Positions 1 to 8,496 of a DNA stretch of 64,000 bases are shown in pieces. The stretch is from the NCBI GenBank assembly GCA_963848355.1, contig CAWKDG010000012.1, positions 1,860,001 to 1,924,000 of the forward strand, read 5' to 3'. Under the pieces are notes generated by a model. That model made no database searches, had not been told where the DNA came from, and saw nothing but the letters and a program-made list of their open reading frames with translations. The translations under genes and the position numbers were made by a program. Position 1 is the first letter of the stretch; each line of letters starts with the position of its first letter. Source of the stretch: CAWKDG01 sp963848355. GTDB taxonomy: Bacteria; Actinomycetota; Acidimicrobiia; Acidimicrobiales; UBA8190.

Positions 1-221
1 TCACCTCGTCGCAGCTGGCCCTGGCCTGGGTCCTGGCCCAAGGTGACGACATCGTCCCCATCCCGGGGACGAAGAGGCGGACGTTCCTGGAGGAGAACGT
101 CGCCGCCGCCGATGTCGTCCTGTCCGCCGCCGACCTCGCCGCCATCGACGAGGTCGCTCCCAAGGGCGTGGCCACCGGCAACCGCTACCCCGACGAGCAC
201 ATGGCCCGGGTGAACGTATGA
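1..221 (+). CDS. Aldo/keto reductase, C-terminal end (5' truncated)
   Basis: The gene runs in from the left edge; its frame starts at base 3 and ends at TGA 219-221. The 72 visible residues carry the C-terminal aldo/keto reductase signature: a QLALAWVLAQ helix, then the IPGTKR loop that binds the NADPH 2'-phosphate, then a terminal helix. Family knowledge says these are NADPH-dependent carbonyl reductases of the YajO/YakC type. The catalytic tetrad lies upstream of the window and cannot be checked. The stop codon overlaps the ATG of the next gene (ATGA), so the two are probably co-translated. Confidence 0.85.
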   Translation, partial: TSSQLALAWVLAQGDDIVPIPGTKRRTFLEENVAAADVVLSAADLAAIDEVAPKGVATGNRYPDEHMARVNV

Positions 222-619
222 CGCCGGAGGCCGACGTCGCCCTCACCGACCTCGCCCTCCGGGTCCGGGCCGCCCTGGAGGCGGCTGATCCGGCGGCGTT
301 TCGCGACCTCCTCGATCCCGACGTCACCTGGGGTGCGCCCGGGGCACGGCGTCCGTCGTGCTCCAACCGCGACCAGGTCCTGGCCTGGTACGAGAAGGGA
401 CGGGCGGCGGGGACGAGCGCCCGGGTCTCCGACGTCACCGTCGTCGGGGACCGGCTCCTCGTGAGCCTCGTCGTGGGCGGTTCGCCGGCGGCCGAGGAGC
501 GCGGTGGCGCGGCGCTGCGCTGGCAGGTCCTCAGTGTCCGCCACGGTCGCATCGTCGACATCGTCGGGTTCGACGACCGCATGGACGCCCTCGCCCACGC
601 CGGGGTGCCGTCGGCGTAG
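218..619 (+). CDS. NTF2-like / SnoaL-like small protein
   Basis: 133 residues with the layout of the nuclear transport factor 2-like (SnoaL) fold: an N-terminal helix pair (residues 8-30), a DLLDPDVTW segment where the first strand begins, and alternating beta strands ending in a GRIVDIVGFDDR strand that is typical of this superfamily. Members include small isomerases, hydrolases and ligand-binding proteins, so no reaction can be assigned. The ATG overlaps the stop of the upstream reductase. The gene is intact and of normal family length. Confidence 0.75.
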   Translation: MTPEADVALTDLALRVRAALEAADPAAFRDLLDPDVTWGAPGARRPSCSNRDQVLAWYEKGRAAGTSARVSDVTVVGDRLLVSLVVGGSPAAEERGGAALRWQVLSVRHGRIVDIVGFDDRMDALAHAGVPSA

Positions 620-651
620 TCGGAACCGGCGCCGGCCTCGGCGCCGCCGTG

Positions 652-1827
652 TCAGGAGGCCGGGCCCACCACCGTCACCAGGGTCCCGATCGGTGTCAGG
701 GGCCAGACCTTGGCCGCCACCGCGATCGGCATCTCGACACAGCCGTTGCTCTGCGGGGACCCGTAGGTGGCGCGGACGAAACCGTGCAGAGCGTCCCCGC
801 CGAGGAAGAAGCTGGCCCACGGGACGGCGGGATCGTCATAGGTGGTGCCGTCCGGATTCGTCCCTTGCATGCGCGAGCTCACGACGTGTTCGAAGACGGG
901 ATAGGTGCCGTCGGTCGTGTCGGCTCCCGGTGCCCCCGTGTTGACGGGAGTGTTGACCAGCACCGGAGTTCCGTTCTCGAAGAGGGTCAGCGCCTCCGGC
1001 AGCGCCTTGGACACGAAGACGTACGTATACGGATCGGCATCGACCTTTCCCGCCGCCAGGTCGGACAGCAACGCCGACCACACCTCGGTGCCGGCCAGGC
1101 CGTCCACCGTCAGACCGTTCTGATTCTCGAAGTCCATCACCGCCCCTTTGGTGATGACGTTCTCGTAGCCCTCCGACCACAGCGACGTGAGCGACGAGGG
1201 TGTCCCCGGCCACCGCCAGGCGAAAGTACCGGGCTGGGCGCTGGTGGCCGCCGTCGGCGAGGGCAGAGGACCGCTCGGGGTGAAGGAGAGAGGCAGATAG
1301 TCCAGTTGGGCCAGCAGCTGCTGCAGCCGTTCGGTGCTGGCCTGGGCCACGGTGAAGGTGATCGTCACCGGGGCGCGGAGCGTGACGCCGCCCGTGCTGT
1401 GGGGACCGGCGGCCCCGGCGGGAACCACGAGCGTCTCGGTGCTCGTCGGGATGAACGGTGCGGTGGCCCGGAACGACACCGACTTCGGTCCCACCTTCGA
1501 CCAGGACCCGCTCACCGGCGGGCTGAACATCGGCATACCCGAGGCGCCGGCCACGGGCAGGGAGAGATCGACGGTGACCACCTGATCCGACGGCACGTTG
1601 GTGGCGCCCGTCCTCGGCGTGGTCGACGTCACGGCCAGCGCCCGGCGGGCGGTGACACCGGCGGCGCCCCCGTCGCGGGCCGACACGGCGTGCCGGTCGT
1701 CCTGCCTGTGCCGAATGGCGACGTAGGCGCCGACAGCACCGGCGGCGACGACGAGGGCGACGACCACGATCACCCGACCTGTTCGGCGGCGCCGTGGCGG
1801 AGGCACGAGGATCTTGTATTCGGGCAT
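652..1827 (-). CDS. L,D-transpeptidase (YkuD) with Ig-like and peptidoglycan-binding regions
   Basis: 391 residues. A basic N-terminus is followed by one membrane segment at about residues 17-37, so the protein is anchored with its bulk outside. The middle has an Ig-like region similar to those ahead of actinobacterial L,D-transpeptidases and a short peptidoglycan-binding stretch (FENQNGLTVDG). The C-terminus carries the YkuD catalytic motif: His348 in HGF and Cys363 in SNGCVEM. Such enzymes form 3-3 peptidoglycan cross-links or attach proteins to peptidoglycan. It is monocistronic, with CTGGAG just ahead of the ATG. Whether it is a cross-linking or anchoring type cannot be decided from sequence. 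Confidence 0.88.
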   Translation of the reverse strand: MPEYKILVPPPRRRRTGRVIVVVALVVAAGAVGAYVAIRHRQDDRHAVSARDGGAAGVTARRALAVTSTTPRTGATNVPSDQVVTVDLSLPVAGASGMPMFSPPVSGSWSKVGPKSVSFRATAPFIPTSTETLVVPAGAAGPHSTGGVTLRAPVTITFTVAQASTERLQQLLAQLDYLPLSFTPSGPLPSPTAATSAQPGTFAWRWPGTPSSLTSLWSEGYENVITKGAVMDFENQNGLTVDGLAGTEVWSALLSDLAAGKVDADPYTYVFVSKALPEALTLFENGTPVLVNTPVNTGAPGADTTDGTYPVFEHVVSSRMQGTNPDGTTYDDPAVPWASFFLGGDALHGFVRATYGSPQSNGCVEMPIAVAAKVWPLTPIGTLVTVVGPAS

Positions 1828-1968
1828 GGCTCCAGGGGCTCGGCCGGTGTGCGAGGACTCCGAGGTCGACAGTAGTCACCGGGCGCGCCGCGCCGTCTCG
1901 CGCCTACCCGTTCCGTGACCGGACGAAACCAACCACCCACCTCGGTGAGGGTCGTGGGCAGGCCCGGT

Positions 1969-3402
1969 CTACGACGGCGCGTCGGTGAAGGCCTCGACGG
2001 CCGAGGACCCGGCCACCACGATCGTGGTGCCGGCCACGCTGGGCGTGGCGAAATGCTCGGGGGTCCCGACGTGGAGGGGGAGGGTGAACCGGGTGGTGCC
2101 CGATGCCTCGTCGATGCCGTAGAGCAGCGAGGCCTTCAGGTCGATGCACCACACCACGTCCCCGGCGATCGTGGGTGAGCTCGCCCCCCCGGTGGGCGAC
2201 GACCACGTCCATCCCCGTTGCATGGCATGCCCCGGTCCGATGTGGACCTGGGCGATCTCGCCGGCGTCGGGGCAGGCGACATAGACGTCGGGCGCCTCGT
2301 AGGCGTTGCCCCCGAGCGAGTCGCAGACGTCGAGGGACGCCAGCTGACCGCCGATCCCCCCGAGGGCGGTGGCGTCGAGGAGGTAGGCGGTCGTCTCCTT
2401 CCCCACCTCGAACACGTCGCCGTCGCCGAGAAGGACGGGAGACGTCGATCCGAGGTCTCCGTCGTCGGCGTTGTCCTGCGCCCAATTGGCGGGGGCGAAG
2501 TACGAGAGCTCGGTCAGGGCGGGGGAGAGCCGGATCACGGCGTCGCCGTGGTCGAAGGCCTGCCCGGCGGTGGCGCTGCCGTTGCCCGTGGCCACGAAGA
2601 CGTCGCCGGCGGCGTCCACCGTGATGCCGGCCGGGGCCCAGATGGCGCCCTCGCGGGCTGTGGGCACCTGGTACACGAGGAGCGGACCGGTCCCCGTCTC
2701 GGGCACCCCGACCACCCAGCCGTGGTACTGGCCGCAGTCGCCGGCGTTGCCTCCGAAGCCCACGAGGACGTGGCCGTCGGACAGGCCCAGGGCAATGCGC
2801 TGGAGCTGGGCGGCGGCCGTCCATCCCGGTTGGTCGACATCGCGGCTCCATGTCACGTGGTGCGTCGCCAGGCTGATGGCGAACACTTCGTGGCCGACGG
2901 CACCGCCGGTCTCGGTCTCGGCCGAGGCGTAGACGGTGTCGGTGGCCGGATCGACGACCATGGTCGAGGTGATCCCCACGGTGGGGGTGATGTCGCCGCA
3001 CGGCAGCGCCCCGGCTGACGCCGGGGTGGCCAGATGGTCCGACCACAGAACCGTCCCGGTGATGGCCGACAGGTCGTAGACGGTGTCATTCTCCGTGCCC
3101 ACGAGCACCTGGTCGTCGAAGATCAGGGGCTCGCCGTAAACGCCGCCGTCGAGGGCGGGCGACGTCCACCGCGCCACCGGCGTCGTGGTCACGGCGGGCG
3201 ACGCCTCGTCGAAGGACGTCCGGCTGACGTTCCCGCCGTAGGTCGTCCACGACGACGCCGCCGCCGCCGGAGCGCTGGTCGAGGTCGATGACGGTGGTGC
3301 GGTCGACGTGGCCGGGGCGGACGAGGGCGTGGTGGAGCCGTGGGTGGCTCCGCAGGCGGCGGTGAGAACGGCGAGGGCCAGGACGCAGCACCGGCGAACC
3401 AT
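1969..3402 (-). CDS. PQQ-type beta-propeller lipoprotein
   Basis: 477 residues. The N-terminus is a lipoprotein signal with lipobox LTAAC (Cys17), followed by a Ser/Thr/Ala-rich linker to about residue 50, so the protein is probably lipid-anchored on the outer face of the membrane. The rest shows repeated blades of the quinoprotein-like propeller (patterns such as VYDLSAITG, VLVGTEND, YLLDATALG). Similar proteins act as extracellular binding scaffolds or, in dehydrogenases, as PQQ enzymes. No catalytic residues of a PQQ dehydrogenase were recognised, so a scaffold role is the safer inference. It lies divergent from mscR across about 120 bp. Confidence 0.75.
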   Translation of the reverse strand: MVRRCCVLALAVLTAACGATHGSTTPSSAPATSTAPPSSTSTSAPAAAASSWTTYGGNVSRTSFDEASPAVTTTPVARWTSPALDGGVYGEPLIFDDQVLVGTENDTVYDLSAITGTVLWSDHLATPASAGALPCGDITPTVGITSTMVVDPATDTVYASAETETGGAVGHEVFAISLATHHVTWSRDVDQPGWTAAAQLQRIALGLSDGHVLVGFGGNAGDCGQYHGWVVGVPETGTGPLLVYQVPTAREGAIWAPAGITVDAAGDVFVATGNGSATAGQAFDHGDAVIRLSPALTELSYFAPANWAQDNADDGDLGSTSPVLLGDGDVFEVGKETTAYLLDATALGGIGGQLASLDVCDSLGGNAYEAPDVYVACPDAGEIAQVHIGPGHAMQRGWTWSSPTGGASSPTIAGDVVWCIDLKASLLYGIDEASGTTRFTLPLHVGTPEHFATPSVAGTTIVVAGSSAVEAFTDAPS

Positions 3403-3456
3403 GGGGAGAGTCTGCCCCGCCGGGGTCGATCACAGGGCCGACGCGTTGTAGGTTGC

Positions 3457-3497
3457 CCGGCAGCACACCATCCGGCAGCACACCATCCGGCAGCACA
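3457..3497 (+). repeat. 15-bp tandem repeat, 2.7 copies, upstream of mscR
   Basis: Unit CCGGCAGCACACCAT occurs at 3457-3471 and 3472-3486, followed by 11 matching bases. It ends 16 bases before the AGGAGG ribosome binding site of mscR, so it sits in the leader or promoter of that gene. No function can be read from it. It is one of four short intergenic tandem repeats in the window. Confidence 0.85.
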
Positions 3498-3526
3498 ACA
3501 CGACGGTCGACCAGGAGGCGGTGGCG

Positions 3527-4660
3527 GTGGCTCACGAGGTTCGCGGTGTCGTCGCCAGGTCCAAGGGTGCGCCCGTCACCCTGGAGGCCGTGCTCGTCCC
3601 CGACCCGGGACCGGGCGAGGCCCTGGTGGCCGTCCGGGCCTGTGGCGTCTGCCACACCGACCTCCACTACCGCGAGGGCGGGATCAACGACGACTTCCCC
3701 TTCCTCCTCGGCCACGAAGCGGCCGGCGTCGTCGAAGCCGTCGGACCGGGCGTGACGTCGCCGGTGCCCGGCGACTTCGTGGTCCTCAACTGGCGGGCCG
3801 TCTGCGGGGAGTGCCGTGCCTGTCGACGCGGCCGACCCTGGTACTGCTTCGCCACCCACAACGCCACCCAGCCCATGACCCTCACCGACGGTACGGCGCT
3901 GTCGCCCGCCCTCGGCATCGGCGCCTTCGCCGAGAAGACGCTCGTGGCCGCCGGGCAGTGCACCAAGGTCGACAGCCGCGCCCGCCCCGAGGCCGTGGGC
4001 CTGCTCGGCTGCGGTGTGATGGCCGGCCTCGGCGCAGCCATGTTCACCGGTGGGGTCACGAACGGCGACTCCGTGGCCGTCTTCGGGTGCGGCGGGGTGG
4101 GGTGCGCGGCGGTGGCCGGGGCCCGCCTGGCCGGCGCGGCCAAGGTCATCGCCGTCGACCTCGATCCCCGCAAGCTCGAACTGGCCACCGGGTTCGGGGC
4201 CACCGACGTCGTCAACGCCGCCGACGCCGATCCCGTGGCGGCCGTCCGCGCCCTGACGGGCGGTTTCGGCGCCGACGTCTGCATCGAGGCGGTGGGCAAC
4301 GCCAAGGTCATGCAGCAGGCCTTCGACGCCCGGGACCTCGCCGGGACCCTCGTCCAGGTCGGGGTGCCGACCCCGGACATGCGCATCGACATGCCCATGA
4401 TCGAGTTCTTCGGCCACGGCGGCAGCCTCAAGCCCAGCTGGTACGGCGACTGCCTGCCGTCACGCGATTTCCCGATGCTCGTCGATCTCTATCTCCAGGG
4501 CCGACTCGATCTCGACCGCTTCGTCTCGGAGACGATCCCGCTCGACGGTGTCGAGGAGGCCTTCCACCGCATGGAGCGCGGCGAGGTGCTCCGTTCGGTC
4601 GTCGTCTCGGTTCCTGACGTCGTCACTCCGCCCCACCGGCGTTACTCAGAGGAGGGATGA
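3527..4660 (+). CDS. mscR: S-(hydroxymethyl)mycothiol dehydrogenase (mycothiol-dependent formaldehyde dehydrogenase)
   Basis: Zinc-dependent medium-chain dehydrogenase, 377 residues. It oxidises the formaldehyde-mycothiol adduct with NAD and may also reduce S-nitrosomycothiol. Catalytic zinc ligands are Cys42 (GVCHTD) and His63-Glu64 (LGHE); structural zinc cysteines are 93, 96, 99 and 107; the nucleotide site is GCGGVGC. The segments GDFVVLNWRAVCG and RGRPWYCF are specific to MscR rather than to glutathione-dependent ADH3. GTG 3527 is chosen because AGGAGG at 3513-3518 is then 8 bases away; GTG 3521 would be too close. The stop overlaps the formate dehydrogenase start. MscR implies that the host makes mycothiol. 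Confidence 0.92.
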   Translation: MAHEVRGVVARSKGAPVTLEAVLVPDPGPGEALVAVRACGVCHTDLHYREGGINDDFPFLLGHEAAGVVEAVGPGVTSPVPGDFVVLNWRAVCGECRACRRGRPWYCFATHNATQPMTLTDGTALSPALGIGAFAEKTLVAAGQCTKVDSRARPEAVGLLGCGVMAGLGAAMFTGGVTNGDSVAVFGCGGVGCAAVAGARLAGAAKVIAVDLDPRKLELATGFGATDVVNAADADPVAAVRALTGGFGADVCIEAVGNAKVMQQAFDARDLAGTLVQVGVPTPDMRIDMPMIEFFGHGGSLKPSWYGDCLPSRDFPMLVDLYLQGRLDLDRFVSETIPLDGVEEAFHRMERGEVLRSVVVSVPDVVTPPHRRYSEEG

Positions 4661-5861
4661 TGGCCAAGATCGTCTGTGTGCTCTATCAGGATCCCGTCGA
4701 CGGTTACCCCGACACCTACCCCCGCGACGGGATCCCCGCCCTCGACTCGTACCCCGGGGGGCAGACCCTGCCCACTCCGCACGCCATCGACTTCGTCCCC
4801 GGGGCGCTCCTCGGCAGCGTCTCCGGCGAACTCGGTCTGCGCCGCTTCCTGGAGGACGCCGGTCACACCCTGGTCGTCACCGACGACAAGGACGGCGCCG
4901 ACTCCGTCTTCGACCGCGAGCTGGCCGACGCCGACATCGTGATCTCGCAGCCGTTCTGGCCCGCCTACCTGACGGCCGAACGGATCAGCCGGGCGCCCAA
5001 GCTCAAGCTGGCCATCACCGCCGGCATCGGGTCGGACCACGTCGACCTCCAGGCCGCCATCGAGAACGGGATCACGGTGGCCGAGGTGACCTACTGCAAC
5101 AGCATCAGCGTGGCCGAGCACGTCGTCATGATGATCCTCTCCCTCGTCCGCAACTACCTCCCGTCCTACGGTTGGGTCACCAGAGGCGGCTGGAACATCG
5201 CCGACTGCGTCGAGCGCTCCTACGACGTCGAAGGCATGACCGTCGGCACCGTGGCCGCCGGCCGGATCGGGTTGGCCGTGCTGCGCCGGCTGAAGCCGTT
5301 CGACATGAAGCTGCACTACACCGATCGCCACCGGCTCCCCGAGTCGGTCGAGGAGGAGCTGGGCCTCACCTTCCACCCGAACGCGGCGTCGCATGGTCCC
5401 CGTCTGCGACGTCGTCACCATCAACGCCCCACTGCACCCCGAGACCGAGGGCCTCTTCGACGACGGCCTCATCGGCACCATGAAGCGCGGCGCCTACCTG
5501 GTGAACACGGCCCGGGGGAAGATCTGCGACCGCGACGCCGTGGTCCGGGCCCTCGAGAGCGGGCAGCTGGCCGGCTACGCCGGGGACGTCTGGTTCCCCC
5601 AGCCGGCCCCGCAGCGATCACCCCTGGCGGACGATGCCCCACCACGGGATGACGCCGCACATCTCGGGATCCTCGCTCTCGGCCCAGGCCCGCTACGCGG
5701 CCGGGACCCGCGAGATCCTCGAGTGCTGGTTCGAGGACCGGCCCATCCGCGACGAGTACCTCATCGTGGCCGGAGGGCAGCTGGCCGGCGCCGGCGCCCA
5801 CTCCTACAGCGCAGGCGACGCCACCGGCGGATCCGAGGACGCGGCGCGCTTCACGTCGTGA
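4660..5861 (+). pseudogene. fdh: NAD-dependent formate dehydrogenase, two single-base frameshifts
   Basis: The three frames together spell a full NAD-dependent formate dehydrogenase of the D-2-hydroxyacid dehydrogenase family, very close to the Pseudomonas/methylotroph type. Segments seen are SYPGGQTLPTP, the cofactor loop AAGRIG, RHRLPESVE, NTARGK, GDVWFPQPAP, MTPHISG and a C-terminal HSYSAGDATGG. The frame moves by one base near 5392 (an extra C after NAAS) and again near 5612 (an extra C after PAP). Removing both gives exactly 400 codons, the normal family length. The start overlaps the mscR stop (GGAGGG just upstream), so formate made from formaldehyde would be oxidised to CO2. Sequencing error is as likely as true inactivation. 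Confidence 0.88.
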
Positions 5862-5870
5862 CACGTGTTC

Positions 5871-5938
5871 CGGCATGAACAAGGTCCCGGCATGACCCAG
5901 GTCCCGGCATGAACCAGGTCCCGGTATGAACAAGGTGA
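5871..5938 (+). repeat. 17-bp tandem repeat, four copies, each carrying an ATG
   Basis: Units at 5871-5887, 5888-5904, 5905-5921 and 5922-5938 differ at one to three positions (unit CGGCATGAACAAGGTCC). Each contains an ATG (5875, 5892, 5909, 5926). The first three ATGs open six-codon ORFs (MNKVPA, MTQVPA, MNQVPV) whose TGA overlaps the next ATG as ATGA. The fourth ATG is the start of the following gene. The structure is seen directly; a regulatory role is inference. Confidence 0.9.
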
Positions 5939-6664
5939 AGGTGGGTTTCTTCTCCTTCACCGAGATCACCGATCCGTCGGAGCACCGTTCCTACAACGAG
6001 TGGCACCAGCTCGACCACATGCCCGAGCAGTATCCGCTGCCGGGGATGGCGTTCGGCCAGCGCTGGGTGTCCACCCCGGCCTGCCGTGCCGCCCGGGCGG
6101 TCGACGGGCCACTGTTGGCGCCCGTCCACTACGTCACCCTCTACCTCATGACCGAACCGGTCGAGCACGACGCTGGAGGAGTTCCGGGCCCTCGGCGGTG
6201 AGCTCCGCCGGCTCGGCCGGTTCCACGAACACCGACGGGCGTTGCTGTCAGGACCGTTCGACGTCGCCCACGTCGACGCCGCGCCCCGCGTGCTCGATCT
6301 CGGCCGCGGCCGTGCCCTACCGGCCCAACCGCGGCGCCTACATCGTGGTCGAGGACCTGCCCCCGGGCGGTCCCACCGACGACGGGGCCCCGTCGACGGG
6401 CCCAACGTCGATGCCCTGCTCGAGGAGCCCGGGGTGGCCGGGGTGTGGACGTTCGTCTCCGACGAGGAGCGCCGCACGACGTGGCACCCGGGGCGTCACC
6501 GGGTCACCGTCTGCTTCTTGGACGAGAACCCCCTCACCGTCTCGTCGTCACTGGGCGAGGTCGTCCGGCGGTGGCGACCCACTGCCGACACGGTCGTTCA
6601 CGCCGGCCCTTGCGAGGCGATCACGCCGTGGCGGTGGGACTGGTTCGAGGCGACCGGCTCCTGA
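5926..6664 (+). pseudogene. Unrecognised protein, possible dimeric alpha/beta-barrel type, three frameshifts
   Basis: Joining the frames gives about 245 residues starting KVKVGFFSFTEI, with NEWHQLDHMPEQ near residue 30 and an ending rich in Trp (TPWRWDWFEA). The HQLDHMPEQ segment resembles the substrate-entry strand/helix of EthD/Dabb-type ferredoxin-like barrels, but the family is not certain. Frame changes are at about 6169 (one extra base), 6296 (one extra base) and 6391 (one missing base); the corrected length is divisible by three. The start codon is the last copy of a 17-bp tandem repeat. Function unknown. Confidence 0.6.
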
Positions 6665-6677
6665 GGAACCGGAGCCG

Positions 6678-7441
6678 TCACTCCTCCTGTTCGGTGGGAC
6701 GGATCAGGATCTCGTTGACGGCGACGTGGCGGGGCCGGGTGACGATGTAGGTGATGGCGTCGGCGATGTCCTGCGCCTTCATCCGTTCGATGCCGGCGAA
6801 CCGCGTCCGCATCGTCTCGAGCACCTCGGGGCGGTTGTGACCGGCCAGCTCGGTCTCGGTGGCGCCCGGCTCGACGAGCGAGACGCGCACGTGCCGTCCG
6901 GTGACCTCCTGACGCAGCGACTCGCTGAAGGCGCCGACCCCGTGTTTGGTCAGGTTGTAGACGCCGCTGCCGTTGCGGGCCACCCGGCCGGCCACCGAGC
7001 TGATGTTGACCATGTCGGCCACCCGGCGCGGGCCGTCCTCGGCCGCCTGCAACAGGTGCGGCAACGCCGCATGGGCGCAGTAGAGCAGACCGAGCACGTT
7101 GAGCTCGACCATCCGTCGCCACTCCGACAGCGGCGCCCCGACCGCCGGTCCGAGGAGCATCACGCCGGCGTTGTTGACGAGCGTGTCGAGACGGCCGAGC
7201 TCGGCCACCGTCCGCTCGACGGCGGCGGTGGCTTGGTCTCGTCGGTCACGTCGGACTCGAGTACGAGCACGGTGCCGCCCCGTTGCCGGAGCTCGGCGGC
7301 CAGGCTCTCGAGCCGGTCCTTGCGCCGCGCCGCCACCGCCACGGCGGCTCCCTCGGCCACCAGACTGGTGGCGGCCGCCGCCCCGATCCCGCTCGAGGCT
7401 CCCGTCACCAGCGCGACGGTGCCGTCCAGTTCGTCTGCCAT
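6678..7441 (-). pseudogene. Short-chain dehydrogenase/reductase, one frameshift
   Basis: Classical SDR of about 254 residues after repair. The first segment (from ATG 7441) has the cofactor loop TGASSGIG and the adenine-site Asp in SDVTD. The second segment has NNAG, the catalytic Ser in NISS, and YNLTKHG with the YxxxK pair. One base is missing near 7232, just after DVTDET. The ARRKD segment after the second beta strand suggests NADP preference. It is the last gene of a minus-strand run SDR-LLM-MDR-SDR, 34 bases after the MDR stop. The substrate is unknown. Confidence 0.85.
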
Positions 7442-7475
7442 GTCCGCAGCCTACGGCCGCAGTGCGGGCCCGCGT

Positions 7476-8496
7476 CTATCCGACGCGGACGATCACCTTG
7501 CCCGTGTTCCCGCCGGTGAAGAGCAGGTTGAGGGCCTCGGGGGCACGCTCCAGTCCTTCGACGACATGTTCGGAGTGCTTGATCTTCCCCTCGGCCACCC
7601 ACCCGGCCATGGCCATCTGCGCGTCGGGGAAGCGGTCGAGGTAGTCGAGGATGAGGAATCCCTCCATCCGACCGCGGATCACGATGAGATTCCGGTAGTT
7701 CCCCGGCCCCTTCGGGGGTCCCGCCTCGTTGTAGGTCGAGATGGCCCCGCACAGCACGACCCGGCCCTTCAGGGCCAGCTGGCCCAGGCAGGTGTCGAGG
7801 ATGGCACCGCCGACGTTGTCGAAATAGAGGTCGATCCCCCCGGGGCACTCCTGGCGCAGACGGGCACCGACGTCCTGCGTCCGGTAGTTCACCGCCGCGT
7901 CGAAGCCGAGATCGTCGACGAGCCAGCGGCACTTCTCGTCGGTCCCGGCGATACCCACGACCGCGCCCCGCCCCTTTGATCCTGGCCAACTGGCCGACCA
8001 CCGAACCCGTGGCACCGGCGGCGCCGGAGACGACCACGGTGTCGCCCTCCGCCACCCGGCCCACGTCGAGGAGACCGAAGTACGCCGTCATCCCCGTCAC
8101 CCCGAAGACCGAGAGCGCCACCAGTGGATCGATCCCGGCCGGGATGACCTGCATGGCCCCGGCGCCCTCGTCGGCCACCGTGTAGTCCTGCCATCCCGTC
8201 ATCCCGAAGACGAGGTCGCCCACGGCGTACCGCTCGCTCGTCGTCGTCACCACCTCGCCGATCCCCCCGCCGCGCACGACGTCGCCGATCTCGATGGCCG
8301 GCAGATAGCCCGGGGCGTCGTTCATCCACGTCCGGATGGTCGGATCGATCGACAGATAGCGCACCCGGACGAGGGCGCCGGCCGGACCCGGTGCGGGGAC
8401 GGCCTCCTCGACGAGGCGGACGGTGGCCGCGTCGACCATGCCCGACGGTCGCTCGGCCAGGACGAGGCGACGGTTCCGATCGGGGCCGTCGGCCAT
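7476..8496 (-). pseudogene. Zinc-independent MDR reductase (PTGR/CurA-like), one frameshift
   Basis: NADP-dependent medium-chain reductase of the prostaglandin/leukotriene reductase group, about 339 residues after repair. Seen are VRYLSIDPTIRTWM near the N-terminus, GVTGMTAYFGL, the cofactor motif SGAAGATGS, and FDNVGG further on. No zinc ligands are present, as expected for the subfamily. Members reduce alpha,beta-unsaturated ketones or aldehydes. The frame breaks by one base near 7970 in a G-rich run (reverse strand) just after ARIKG. Its ATG overlaps the TGA of the upstream LLM-class gene, so the two are translationally coupled. Confidence 0.85.

Noticed and set aside
5380..5620. Programmed ribosomal frameshift in formate dehydrogenase
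   Set aside because: There is no slippery heptamer or pseudoknot at either site, and nearby unrelated genes show the same type of one-base break.
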